A DNA stretch of 64,000 nucleotides from Membranihabitans marinus (GCF_019802045.1 NZ_JAHVHU010000005.1:124001-188000), one strand, 5' to 3'. Positions 1-8,254 are shown, counted from the stretch's first letter. Program-made: numbers and translations. The notes: generated by a model not told the origin, from the sequence alone.

Positions 1-660
1 ATACTTTCTAAAGTCTTTACTCACAACAATGTGCAGTGCAAAACTCAGCAACCCGGCGAGTTCAGAAATATTACTGGCGATCGCAGCACCGCCGATACCG
101 AGCGGCGGCATCCCAAAGTTGCCAAAGATGAGCCCATAGTTAAAGAACATATTCGTACCGAGCAGGATCACCGTAGCGAAAACAAGAAACTTCGTATTGG
201 ACACCCCGGTATACAGCGAGATCATCCCCAGGCCAAGAAAACCGGTAAACACCCCATAGGATCGGTACTGAAGATAGGTCACACTTTTTTCATAGATATT
301 CTCATTGCTCATCAGAAATTTCAGAAACCAGGGAGAAACATACCGAACCACGACGAAGAACAGGATGGCCAGCATGAAAAGCATGATCAGATTGGTATTG
401 AAGGTGATCCCGATCCGGCGCAACTGCTGTCCCCCATCCTGCCGGGCCATAATAATCTGACCCCCTCTGGAAAATCCGTATCCAATGGAAACGATGATCA
501 AATAAAAGGCACTGACAAAACCAATAGCCGCAAAGTCATCTTCTCCCTGGTAAAAGAGAAAAAGGCTGTCCATCATGGCAATGGCATTCTGCACGATACT
601 CCCCACCATGATGGGGAGGGCCAGAAATAGAATCTTCCTATATGAAATATCCTGACTCAA
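1..660 (-). CDS. MATE family efflux transporter, N-terminal half (cut by window edge)
   Basis: Reading the minus strand from a TTG at 660 gives about 220 codons without a stop, running off the left edge. The protein begins LSQDISYRKILFLALPIM and shows repeated hydrophobic helices, the polar pattern QNAIAMMD near residue 25, GFSRGGQIIMARQ near 65, and GMPPLGIGGAAIASNISE near 185, all typical of MATE (multi-antimicrobial extrusion) Na+ or H+ antiporters of the inner membrane. A full member is about 440-450 residues, so roughly half is present. TTG is chosen because no ATG lies upstream in frame and a good -7 promoter element sits 23 bases before it. The opposite strand is also open here, but its product is basic and low-complexity and is a shadow. 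Substrate unknown. Confidence 0.85.
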   Translation of the reverse strand, partial: MSQDISYRKILFLALPIMVGSIVQNAIAMMDSLFLFYQGEDDFAAIGFVSAFYLIIVSIGYGFSRGGQIIMARQDGGQQLRRIGITFNTNLIMLFMLAILFFVVVRYVSPWFLKFLMSNENIYEKSVTYLQYRSYGVFTGFLGLGMISLYTGVSNTKFLVFATVILLGTNMFFNYGLIFGNFGMPPLGIGGAAIASNISELAGLLSFALHIVVSKDFRKY

Positions 661-682
661 AAATCTTTCTTTGTTTCGTGCA

Positions 683-690
683 CAAAAGTA
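683..690 (-). promoter_or_regulatory. Bacteroidota -7 promoter element for the MATE gene
   Basis: The minus strand reads TACTTTTG, an exact match to the Bacteroidota TAnnTTTG -7 consensus, 23 bases before the TTG start. No clear TTTG is seen at the -33 position. It would give a very short leader and supports the TTG start. Confidence 0.5.
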
Positions 691-840
691 ATTAAGAGTT
701 TGAAAGCCGGAAGCATTTTACCTCGAAAATTACCGGGGTCGTCAGGCATGCACAGGTAAAAAAGGAATGCTTCGGGGTAAATGAGTGTCGCATTGTGGTT
801 CTGGAATCAAAAGGAACCGTCCCCCAACAATTTGGGGATT

Positions 841-921
841 GCTCCGGAATTGAATTATTTCCAAAAGCAGGATCATGCCTGAGGCAGACATGGTGCTTTT
901 GTTACATTTTAGCAGCCGATG
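841..921 (+). repeat. R1 dispersed repeat, copy 1
   Basis: Starts GCTCCGGAATTGAATTATTT, then CCAAAAGCA and, after a short insertion, GGTGCTTTTGTTACATTTT followed by AGCAGCCGATG. The AAAAGCA/TGCTTTT arms could pair. Related copies lie at 6925-7033 (two) and 8201-8254. Confidence 0.6.
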
Positions 922-973
922 TATTATTACATCATGTGGAACTCACATGAAAAAAAGGTCATATACAAAACTA

Positions 974-1039
974 AGATTTGACAGATCTTCCTCCTTCGCT
1001 TTGCAGGCTTCGGCGGACAAGTGGAGATCTGTTAAATCT
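974..1039. repeat. Long inverted repeat (15-bp arms)
   Basis: Arms AGATTTGACAGATCT (974-988) and AGATCTGTTAAATCT (1025-1039) pair with one mismatch around a 36-base loop that is GC-richer than its surroundings (contains TTCGCTTTGCAGGCTTCGG). It lies 300 bases from any gene and has no U-run, so it is not an ordinary terminator. Confidence 0.6.
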
Positions 1040-1361
1040 GCTCCGTAAAAACCATCCATATTTTATAATATAACGAAATCGTCATCTTATATGTTACAAT
1101 AAGAATTATAAGAAGTATTCAAAATCAAAACAGTTAAAATAATACGACAATTTCACTTCACCCACAAACTTTAACTAATTATATTTTTATATGAGATAAA
1201 GATGGTCTATCATGCCCCAAGACAAACATTCATAAAGAAAATTTGGAGTGTTTTGAACGAGAATTAGTTTCAGCACTAGATCAATTAATCATAAAAATAG
1301 CTGACCAGAAGCCAAAGATCAAACCTTGAATTAAATAACAACAATATATATAAAACACAGC

Positions 1362-2117
1362 GTGATTCGCCGGTACCTTTTATTGGTTTTACACTTCGGG
1401 GTCCTATCCCATCTCGTGGGACAGGAGGTGTATTATGTAACCTTCCTGAATCCGCAAACCATATCCAGGACTGATTTGAGCAACTGCGCATCTTTGGATC
1501 CCATCACTCTACCCGATGATATAGATGTGGGTTCGATTGCATTTGATATTAACTTTCATCCGGATAGCAGGATGTATATAATTACCCACAATTATTTACT
1601 GCAATACGATTTTACTTCCCGGTCCTCTAAAATCATAGAGGATGGATCAGTGTTTTACAGCGACGCAGGAACCGTACCCGGAATGGCCATAGACGAAGAG
1701 GGTCATTTTGCAATAAATGGTGGCGAGGGGATTGTTGGAATGCAACATGTCGTAAAATATGATCTACGCTCCAGGCAGGTCCTTCAGGACCAGTCTTCCT
1801 ATGAATGGTCCTACCACTTCATAGGCAGGATCCATGATTATTTCATTCCGGTTTTCAGATCAAAGTATTTTTATCCGGACAGCTCCGGGTTCTGGGTTTT
1901 TGATTTGGACGGTAATAAGCCGGTAAAGTATTTTGACTGGGGACAAGATCGCGAATATACCCTCCAATTATTATTGACAGCCCAGGTAAGAACAACCATA
2001 TTGGGAGAAGGTCAGTCAATAAGTTCGCTGATGCCAGGCTATACTACGGATCAGCCGGTTGCGAAGATACTTCCGAAAGTGGATGTGAAAAAAGTATTAG
2101 AAGAGGATCGGATATAA
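1362..2117 (+). CDS. Secreted protein, short paralogue of the T9SS type B protein downstream
   Basis: 251 residues from a GTG start (no in-frame ATG before it). The first ~20 residues form a signal peptide (IRRYLLLVLHFGVLSHLVGQ). The rest, with FDINFHPDSRMYIIT, LLQYDFTSR and GMAIDEEGHFAING, aligns by eye with the N-terminal region of the 787-residue protein at 4528 (LAFHPNGKLYAS, LELDLNTGK, LAINEEGRMIVSSGG), a repeat pattern like a beta-propeller. It lacks the later domains and the C-terminal sorting domain of that protein, so either it is a truncated copy or it is exported without T9SS anchoring. Function unknown. Confidence 0.55.
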   Translation: MIRRYLLLVLHFGVLSHLVGQEVYYVTFLNPQTISRTDLSNCASLDPITLPDDIDVGSIAFDINFHPDSRMYIITHNYLLQYDFTSRSSKIIEDGSVFYSDAGTVPGMAIDEEGHFAINGGEGIVGMQHVVKYDLRSRQVLQDQSSYEWSYHFIGRIHDYFIPVFRSKYFYPDSSGFWVFDLDGNKPVKYFDWGQDREYTLQLLLTAQVRTTILGEGQSISSLMPGYTTDQPVAKILPKVDVKKVLEEDRI

Positions 2118-2169
2118 GGATGCTATATTATGGAAACTATTTATCGTCATTAAATAGAAAAAAATAGAT

Positions 2170-2319
2170 ATGAAAAACAGCATTTTGATTATCGTAGTGA
2201 TATTGATTTTTACTTCCATCTCTCAAGCCCAATCTTCCTGGGAGGATGTAACGATCTCCGCTCAGTATGCGGTAGCGCATCACGATAAACGTGTTTTTCA
2301 TTCGAAAGAAGGTTATTAA
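2170..2319 (+). pseudogene. Signal-peptide fragment, probable gene remnant
   Basis: A 49-codon frame starting MKNSILIIVVILIFTSIS with a clear signal peptide ending at QAQ, then SSWEDVTISAQYAVAHHDKR and a TAA. In the same frame after the stop the reading continues as ESGQKIGGRGSMVLSYRLGG, which looks like outer-membrane beta-barrel sequence, before a second stop. I infer the 5' end of a broken secreted or barrel protein; repeat R2 begins 160 bases further on. It could instead be a genuine short secreted peptide. Confidence 0.4.
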
Positions 2320-3040
2320 GAGAGCGGCCAGAAAATTGGGGGACGTGGGAGTATGGTATTGTCGTATCGGCTGGGTGGGTGAATGGACTGCCGACCGGGG
2401 ACGCCGAAAGCGCACCGATTGAACAAAGGTATACGAAAAGCACAATCAAAGGATGTAAACCTCCGGGGAAGCGAGAGCTCCTGCTCTCGGGCAGAATGAC
2501 AAGACAAGCTTCAACAAATTGCAAGGAGCTGAGCTTAACGCAAAGCGTCACGCGGTGTGCCGCTCCCGCGGTACGCTAAAAGTAGCTACAGTCTGTCACT
2601 GCCTGCTACGCTCCGGAGTGGTATCTTACTTATAAAATCCATATGTTATCAGATAAATGAGACACAATGGCTAAGTTGATCAGTCACGGTGTATAATAAT
2701 ACAATAAGTGCTCAATTACTCTGCTAAACTATATAAATTTTAGAAGATGACATTCTGCTTTTAGCTGATGTTGTTAAAATTTAGTCATTCCTGTAAAATT
2801 AACAAATAAAATTTTTTCTGACCATAAAATAATGTTATATTGACCAATGCTAATCTATCCTGAAAAAATCCGTTTTTGCCTTATTGGTCGACCACTTGCG
2901 GTGAGCAGCAGGAAAGATAAAAACATTTTTGATAGGCTACAGATGGTAGCCCAATGCCTGTATTATGTCATAAAGTTGACGCAGGATATTTTTCCGCCCG
3001 AAGTGGATACCTGTAACATAACAAATAAAATTTAAAAATC
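2320..3040. other. 721-bp intergenic region with repeat R2
   Basis: No credible gene. Positions 2340-2640 are GC-richer and contain repeat R2; 2640-3040 is strongly AT-rich. A 62-codon frame at 2847-3035 has no family resemblance and is not called. Confidence 0.5.
2477..2575 (+). repeat. R2 dispersed repeat, copy 1
   Basis: Begins GCTCCTGCTCTCGGGCAGAA and includes TTCAACAAATTGCAAGGAGC, CTTAACGCAAAGCGTCACGC and GTGTGCCGCT. It matches 8078-8181 at roughly 90% identity by eye. No reading frame is conserved between the copies. Confidence 0.7.
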
Positions 3041-4504
3041 ATGAGAACTAAGATAACCATACATCAGCCACTTAAAGTTATCCCCATTCCGATTCCAATC
3101 TTCTCGTATATGAAAGATACTTACAGTGATATATGTTTTATTATTTTTGCATTTGTTTTCTCACTCCTATCCAATTTTTCAATAGCACAACCAATAGGAG
3201 TTGACACCGTTACGATTGCACCTCGACTGGTATTCCAGGGGGAACATTTCAATGGAGCAAAGGGTGTGGAGGGACTTATGCTAAATATTGAAAATAAATC
3301 GATCGGTAGTGCTTATTTAAATATTAATTCTGAATATTCGGGTTGTGATTACGGTATTGCTGAAATGGACATTGCCTATCACTATCAAATGGGTGAGAAT
3401 AATTTTGATTTATATGTGGCTGCTCCTTCCAACGGACAGGGTATGTCTGTTGCAGATATTATTAACATACAAAGATTTATCAATAAAACATTAACCTTTG
3501 ACAATTATGAATTTGTGGCTGCTGACGCAAATAATAATGGTGTGGTGGATACGAATGACGTGAATATGTGGCAACAAGCCAATTTAAATCCAACATTGTG
3601 GCCGTCAGGTGGGTATTGGATGGTCATACAGAATACAGATAAAGGCAATTTTGAAGCTACTTCTCAAAGTAGTGTTTTATATAACTATAGTCATGGTCCA
3701 GGCGATCTTATATCAGTCTATGGCAATCCAAGTGACAGTGGAACCGTGAACAATTTGTTTTCTTTTCGTGTGATAAAGAAAGGGGATGTGAATGCGAGTA
3801 ATTGTTATTACTGCTGGAACTTTTGTTCTCCTCCCGCTCTTCTGAATACGGAGGAAATATATGTTGATCTAGTAGACAAAGAAATTTCAAAGGTTCGGTT
3901 GAACATTAATAATCCGAACGGTTTGGCCGGGATGCAGTGGTTTCTAGGGTATGATGAAAACGAAATAAAAATAGTCAATGTCCGGTCGGATATACCGGGA
4001 CTTTCCAAAAAGGATTACCGGATTGGGAATGGAGAATTTCGAATGATGCATGTGGCTTCTGAACCAGGCGAAAAACGTTCAGTGAATAAACAATCATTCA
4101 TTGAACTTTCGATCGTTCCCAGGAATACAGTCACCTTTTTCAAGCAAAGTCAACTACATACCACTTCCATTGAAATTGTGGACGGAGATTATAGAAACGT
4201 ATCCGATGTATCGGTGGAAGTATCGGGATCCGATCGTTTCGATAATACCCTTGTTCAGACCAATCAATTCTATCCGAACCCAGTGAATAATCGATTAAAT
4301 ACCACTGTAATATCTGATCAAAATCAAGCTGTAGATATCCAATTGATAGATGTTCAGGGCAGGGTGATTCATTCCAACACCTGGATGATGGTGAAAGGAA
4401 TCAATCGTCATTATGTCGAATTTACCGATTATCCTTCCGGCGTGTATTTCTTACAGGGATGGGGTGATAAAGGCTTGTCATTTCACCGGAAGATCGTAAA
4501 ATAG
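3041..4504 (+). CDS. Secreted dockerin-like protein with T9SS type A sorting domain
   Basis: 487 residues. The ATG at 3041 precedes a 23-residue extension; the ATG at 3110 starts a textbook signal peptide (MKDTYSDICFIIFAFVFSLL) and may be the true start. Around residue 162 an EF-type loop DANNNGVVDTND, preceded by ADIINIQRFINK, resembles a dockerin type I repeat (calcium-binding, cohesin-docking). A further Ig-like or cohesin-like domain follows at about 285-400. The last ~75 residues (FYPNPVNNRLN, IDVQGRV, YPSGVYFL, RKIVK) are a T9SS type A sorting domain, so the protein should cross the outer membrane and be attached to or released from the surface. It lies 23 bp before the type B protein, perhaps in one transcript. 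Confidence 0.8.
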   Translation: MRTKITIHQPLKVIPIPIPIFSYMKDTYSDICFIIFAFVFSLLSNFSIAQPIGVDTVTIAPRLVFQGEHFNGAKGVEGLMLNIENKSIGSAYLNINSEYSGCDYGIAEMDIAYHYQMGENNFDLYVAAPSNGQGMSVADIINIQRFINKTLTFDNYEFVAADANNNGVVDTNDVNMWQQANLNPTLWPSGGYWMVIQNTDKGNFEATSQSSVLYNYSHGPGDLISVYGNPSDSGTVNNLFSFRVIKKGDVNASNCYYCWNFCSPPALLNTEEIYVDLVDKEISKVRLNINNPNGLAGMQWFLGYDENEIKIVNVRSDIPGLSKKDYRIGNGEFRMMHVASEPGEKRSVNKQSFIELSIVPRNTVTFFKQSQLHTTSIEIVDGDYRNVSDVSVEVSGSDRFDNTLVQTNQFYPNPVNNRLNTTVISDQNQAVDIQLIDVQGRVIHSNTWMMVKGINRHYVEFTDYPSGVYFLQGWGDKGLSFHRKIVK

Positions 4505-4527
4505 GTCATCATTCAATAATTTAGGAT

Positions 4528-6891
4528 ATGGAAATGATCAGAATATTGATCGTGATCTTATTAACTGTCCCAATTCCGGGATTTACTCAAGACATATACC
4601 TGGGAACCCAGTTCAAGTTGTATAAGTTGGATCTGGCCACCTGCCAAATAGAGGAGTTACCCTATATCCCCTCGAGAGAGCAAAAGGTGGATTTACTCCA
4701 TGGCTTGGCCTTTCATCCTAATGGAAAATTATACGCCTCGACCTATTATGATATTCTGGAGCTCGACTTGAACACCGGCAAGGCTGAACATTTGATACGT
4801 ACTCCGGAGAAGTATGAGTTTCTGGCCACGCTGGCTATTAATGAGGAGGGGAGGATGATCGTCAGTAGTGGTGGAAATTATTTTTTGGATTACAATTTAT
4901 ATCAAAACAGATTATCGCCTCAATATCGGTTTGGTCCCGAAGGGAAGCTATTATTTGCCTGGGGCTTTTACGACACAGAGCATTTAATATTGGATGGTAT
5001 AAATCAAGATTGGACAAGTCGATACCTTTGGACTTTGGATTTAGAAACCGGCATCGTCGACACGCTCCTTGAATTTAATAGCAATAAGATAGAATATGCT
5101 ATGGCAGGCGTTACCAAGTATTATGATAATTGTATAGCGCCCAACTATATCGGACAGGCATACACCAGGAAAAGGAATGATGAGAACTTTAAGGGATTTT
5201 TTGGTCAAATTGATTTTGGTGCCGGTACATTGGATAAAATTTGTAAAGAAAAAATGAAGGAAGTGGTTACTGGCATCGGGAGTACTGACAATTTCCGGCA
5301 CAATGGCTATCTGGTTGATATGGATGCCGACAATTCATCGGGCCATATGACCGGTGGATTCTATGATACCTTAACACCGTGTCATCCGGTTGGGCGGATC
5401 GCAGATGACGACATATCATATCGAATATGCGATCAAGCGATTGATTCTATTTCTTTCCGGATCAAGTCTTTCGGTGAACCGGCACCGATGTATGAAGAGA
5501 TAAGCGCTTCTGAAAGCCTGCAAAAAACGGGACCAAAACGCTGGACCTGGCACAATCCACACGGCACAGACACTAAAAAAATATCGGACTTTCTTCGGAG
5601 TGTGCGGTACGAACCGGATTGGTCCCAAAATGAGTCCTATGAACGCACCGTAGTGATCACGAGTTATATAGCGGGAGATTCTACTCCATCGTGGAGCGTC
5701 TTCCAGCTCATAGGTACAGAGACCCTCGCAGGCCGCGATACTATAGTAGAATACTGTGGTGCGCCCGATTTTATCGATCTGCGGAAAAATATGACTTCTT
5801 CAGCCGACCGGAATGGTGGATGGTTTGAGCCGGGCCTCTCCAGTGGGAATACGCTGTTCATCCCGGGGAAAGATCCGGACGGGGAATATCGGTATATCGT
5901 GGAGTCCGCCGGAGGCGGATGTCTCGACACAGCTGTTTTTACTATAAAAATGGAAGAGGATCGAAAACTGGGACTTAAGCGGCATTATACGATTTGCCGG
6001 GGTACGGAAATAGCCGGACTGGCTAAACTGCCGCACCAGGGATACGACTCTATCCTCTGGTGGAACGGAGATACGACCTGGTCCACGGAAATTCAGCAGG
6101 ACGATCACTGGCCATTATGGGTAAAAGCTGTAAAAGATGGCTGTGTATATCGCGATACCTTAACCCTGTATGAAACATCCGGTGGCATTCTCCTGGAAAG
6201 CTGGTATACGGATACTTTATTCATTTGTAAGGAGGAGGGAAAAAGTGTAGAGGTAGGACGGTTGGATTCGCTTCTGATGAACGAAAAGATGTACCATAAA
6301 TATGATTCCATTGCATTCTTGTCTGAAGGAACATACACATTTCGGGGGTTCAGGGAGGACTGTATCATAGATAAAGAGATCGAAGTGGTAGAATGGGATC
6401 CCCAGACCACTGACTTTTCTAAAGCATTTTCCTGGTGCCAGGATTCTGTACTTATGCTCCACCTTCCGGAAGCAAAGGGGATGGAATTTTCTTGGTCAGA
6501 CGGGACTCCCGGCTCTGATCGGACCATCGATGACTATGGAGATTACCGATTTAGGGTTTCGATCGGGTCTTGTGAAACGGAGAATTCTTATATGATCGTC
6601 CCAGGTGATGACTGCAATGAAAAATGCACCGTCTCCATCCCCAATGCCATCACACCCAATGGCGAGGGGATCAATGATAACCTGGAAGTGTTTTCGTCTT
6701 GTGATATCAGAGTGATCGAAATCAGGATCTTCGATAAATGGGGCGGGGAGCTTTACAGGGTGCAGGGTGGTGAAGTGGAAGCCTCGATCTGGGCAGATCT
6801 TCCGCCGGGGGTGGTGATGGTGCAGGTGATGTATGAGACGGGGCAGGGTGTGGTAGAAACGATAGCTGGCGGAGTGATGGTGGTGAAGTAG
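4528..6891 (+). CDS. Gliding-motility-associated C-terminal (T9SS type B) surface protein
   Basis: 787 residues. Signal peptide at 1-20 (IRILIVILLTVPIPGFTQ). Residues ~20-260 form a repeat region like a beta-propeller shared with the protein at 1362; the middle has Ig-like and proline/tryptophan-rich modules with paired cysteines (CRGTEIAGL, CIIDKEIEV). The C-terminal ~85 residues (SIPNAITPNGEGINDNLEV, IRIFDKWGGELYRV, GGVMVVK) are the CHU_C/type B sorting domain recognised by the type IX secretion system. It is probably a large cell-surface adhesin or motility-associated protein; the specific role cannot be read from sequence. Confidence 0.85.
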   Translation: MEMIRILIVILLTVPIPGFTQDIYLGTQFKLYKLDLATCQIEELPYIPSREQKVDLLHGLAFHPNGKLYASTYYDILELDLNTGKAEHLIRTPEKYEFLATLAINEEGRMIVSSGGNYFLDYNLYQNRLSPQYRFGPEGKLLFAWGFYDTEHLILDGINQDWTSRYLWTLDLETGIVDTLLEFNSNKIEYAMAGVTKYYDNCIAPNYIGQAYTRKRNDENFKGFFGQIDFGAGTLDKICKEKMKEVVTGIGSTDNFRHNGYLVDMDADNSSGHMTGGFYDTLTPCHPVGRIADDDISYRICDQAIDSISFRIKSFGEPAPMYEEISASESLQKTGPKRWTWHNPHGTDTKKISDFLRSVRYEPDWSQNESYERTVVITSYIAGDSTPSWSVFQLIGTETLAGRDTIVEYCGAPDFIDLRKNMTSSADRNGGWFEPGLSSGNTLFIPGKDPDGEYRYIVESAGGGCLDTAVFTIKMEEDRKLGLKRHYTICRGTEIAGLAKLPHQGYDSILWWNGDTTWSTEIQQDDHWPLWVKAVKDGCVYRDTLTLYETSGGILLESWYTDTLFICKEEGKSVEVGRLDSLLMNEKMYHKYDSIAFLSEGTYTFRGFREDCIIDKEIEVVEWDPQTTDFSKAFSWCQDSVLMLHLPEAKGMEFSWSDGTPGSDRTIDDYGDYRFRVSIGSCETENSYMIVPGDDCNEKCTVSIPNAITPNGEGINDNLEVFSSCDIRVIEIRIFDKWGGELYRVQGGEVEASIWADLPPGVVMVQVMYETGQGVVETIAGGVMVVK

Positions 6892-6900
6892 GAATTAGGG

Positions 6901-6924
6901 CGTCTCGTCTTAATGGACGAGACG
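6901..6924. terminator. Hairpin after the T9SS type B gene
   Basis: CGTCTCGTC (6901-6909) pairs perfectly with GACGAGACG (6916-6924) over a 6-base loop, starting 9 bases after the stop codon. No U-run follows, so termination is possible but not shown. The adjoining R1 copies suggest it may be part of the repeat. Confidence 0.4.
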
Positions 6925-7033
6925 GCTCCGGGATTGATACTTCCAAAAGCAAGATGCTTTTGCTACATTGCTTCCAGCTCCGGAATTGACATTACTTTCA
7001 AAAGTACGGTGCTTTTGTTACAGTGGAGCAGGA
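6925..7033 (+). repeat. R1 dispersed repeat, copies 2 and 3 in tandem
   Basis: Copy 2 contains CTTCCAAAAGCAAGATGCTT then TTGCTACATTGC. Copy 3 begins AGCTCCGGAATTGACATTAC and contains TTTCAAAAGTACGGTGCTTT then TGTTACAGTGGAGCAGG. The two units are about 50-58 bp each and directly follow the hairpin at 6901-6924. Confidence 0.65.
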
Positions 7034-7148
7034 TCGTGGCTGCGACAGACAGGGTGCTTTTCGCTTCGATACAACTCCTTATGATCTATTATCACTTTAA
7101 AATCCTTATACTGTCATTGCAGTAAAGCGGTATAGAAATTCCGCTCAA

Positions 7149-7448
7149 CTACTTTTTCGTGAATTTATCCTTTGGATTTTGTGCTGCATGAAATATAGAA
7201 AGAATTATGATCTCATTTCTTTCAAGATAGCACTTATAAACAATTACGAAAGGAAAAACGGGAAGCACACATTCCCTATAGGTACTATTTATTTCTTGAA
7301 ACAGGAAGGGATTTTCTTTTAATAATTGGAGTTGCTGATCTACAATTTGTTCAAATTTTCTACCCACACCAGAAGTTCGTTCTTCATACCAATAAAAAGC
7401 TTCTATAAACTCAGCTTCAGCCCGGGAAGAAAAAACGAGATCATACAC
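7149..7448 (-). CDS. RelE/ParE family toxin of a type II toxin-antitoxin pair
   Basis: 99 residues. The pattern MYDLVFSSRAEAEFIEAFYW, then RTSGVGRKFEQIVDQQLQLL, NPFLFQ and a beta-rich C-terminus (CVLPVFPFVIVYKCY, IIILSIFHAAQNPKDK) is that of the ParE/RelE fold, closest to ParE-like members. Members either poison DNA gyrase or cut ribosome-bound mRNA; which applies here cannot be told. It lies 2 bp downstream of the antitoxin gene in the same operon. Confidence 0.85.
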   Translation of the reverse strand: MYDLVFSSRAEAEFIEAFYWYEERTSGVGRKFEQIVDQQLQLLKENPFLFQEINSTYRECVLPVFPFVIVYKCYLERNEIIILSIFHAAQNPKDKFTKK

Positions 7449-7450
7449 TT

Positions 7451-7684
7451 TTATTTAATTCTATTTTTTATGATTTCCCAGGTATTTAAATCGTGACGAT
7501 ACTGTTCATACTCTTCCACACTCTCCTCTAGTTTTTTAAGAAAATCAGGATCATCCCAATGGGCGGACCTTTGCACTGAATCATCCGGCTTTAATAGCGT
7601 GTAAAGTGCTTCCAAAGTTGCCGCGTCGGCTTGATTTATGTAAGTATTCAATTTTTTTCGAAGGACATGATTTTCCATCTCCAT
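7451..7684 (-). CDS. Antitoxin partner of the ParE-like toxin
   Basis: 77 residues from the ATG at 7684 (MEMENHVLRKKLNTYINQAD). The reading frame stays open upstream to 7759, but a -7 promoter element at 7724-7731 lies inside that extension, so the shorter start is chosen; the ATG at 7678 is an alternative. Residues ~8-30 are helical (INQADAATLEALYTLLK), followed by an acidic tail with WDDPDFLKKLEESVEEYEQY, the architecture of small helical antitoxins (addiction-module component type) found beside ParE toxins in Bacteroidota. I do not recognise a named DNA-binding family; it should neutralise the toxin and repress the operon. Confidence 0.7.
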   Translation of the reverse strand: MEMENHVLRKKLNTYINQADAATLEALYTLLKPDDSVQRSAHWDDPDFLKKLEESVEEYEQYRHDLNTWEIIKNRIK

Positions 7685-7723
7685 ACATTTTAGATTAAAA
7701 CTACTTATTCTATTGAATTTATC

Positions 7724-7731
7724 CAAAAATA
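7724..7731 (-). promoter_or_regulatory. Bacteroidota -7 promoter element for the toxin-antitoxin operon
   Basis: The minus strand reads TATTTTTG, matching TAnnTTTG, about 40 bases before the antitoxin ATG. A weak GTTG lies near the expected -33 position. Confidence 0.45.
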
Positions 7732-7843
7732 AAATACAAAAACCCGATATACTCAACAAGAAAAATCCGATCCTAAATATTGCGACTATAGTTTGCGAGC
7801 GGGCAGCTACCTGGGTACAACCAAGCTCCAGCTCCGTTCCTTT

Positions 7844-7922
7844 AGTCAGAGCAGGAGTCTTCTTGTTGTGCCTGCCTGATGAAGCACGGCAAGGTAGGTG
7901 AAGGCTAAGGCAGGCTCTGACT
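7844..7922. repeat. Nested inverted repeats
   Basis: Outer arms AGTCAGAGC (7844-7852) and GCTCTGACT (7914-7922) are perfect complements. Inside them CCTGCCT (7871-7877) pairs with AGGCAGG (7908-7914). It is a possible structured RNA or the remnant of a palindromic element. Confidence 0.5.
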
Positions 7923-8077
7923 TCGCTGGGTGGTATCTCTCGAGCATTGTCCGCGGGGGCGTTCCTGGCATAACACCGACAGTTCTTGTCACAGCTTGCT
8001 ACGTTTCAGCGTGGCCTTAGCATGATCGGCCAGCGGCACCCGACCCAGTTAGTTTATTTAAACCCATCCTGAGGCAG

Positions 8078-8181
8078 GCTCCTGCTCTCGGGAAGAATGA
8101 CAAGAGAAATTTCAACAAATTGCAAGGAGCAGGAGCTTAACGCAAAGCGTCACGCAGTGTGCCGCTGAAAAGCGGTAAGCT
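8078..8181 (+). repeat. R2 dispersed repeat, copy 2
   Basis: Begins GCTCCTGCTCTCGGGAAGAA and carries TTCAACAAATTGCAAGGAGC and CTTAACGCAAAGCGTCACGC exactly as at 2477-2575. It differs at a handful of positions plus a 1-2-base indel. Confidence 0.7.
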
Positions 8182-8200
8182 CCTTCCACCCGGGGGCATC

Positions 8201-8254
8201 AGCTCCGAGACTTCCAAAAGCAAGATGCTTTTGTTACATTACAGCACCCGATGG
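8201..8254 (+). repeat. R1 dispersed repeat, copy 4
   Basis: Contains AGCTCCGAGACTTCCAAAAG, then CAAGATGCTTTTGTTACATT and CAGCACCCGATGG. The core is nearly identical to copy 2 at about 6940-6967. Confidence 0.65.

Larger units (their letters stand above)
661..1361. other. 701-bp intergenic region, no gene
   Basis: No convincing reading frame on either strand. It holds one copy of the R1 dispersed repeat (841-921) and a strong inverted repeat (974-1039). From about 1060 to 1340 it is AT-rich with no recognisable element. Confidence 0.6.

Noticed and set aside
31-630. Plus-strand open frame of 199 codons at the left edge
   Set aside because: The minus strand encodes a convincing MATE transporter over the same bases; the plus-strand product is His/Lys/Asp-rich with no domain.
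2847-3035. 62-codon plus-strand frame
   Set aside because: No signal, domain or coding bias; surrounded by noncoding AT-rich DNA.
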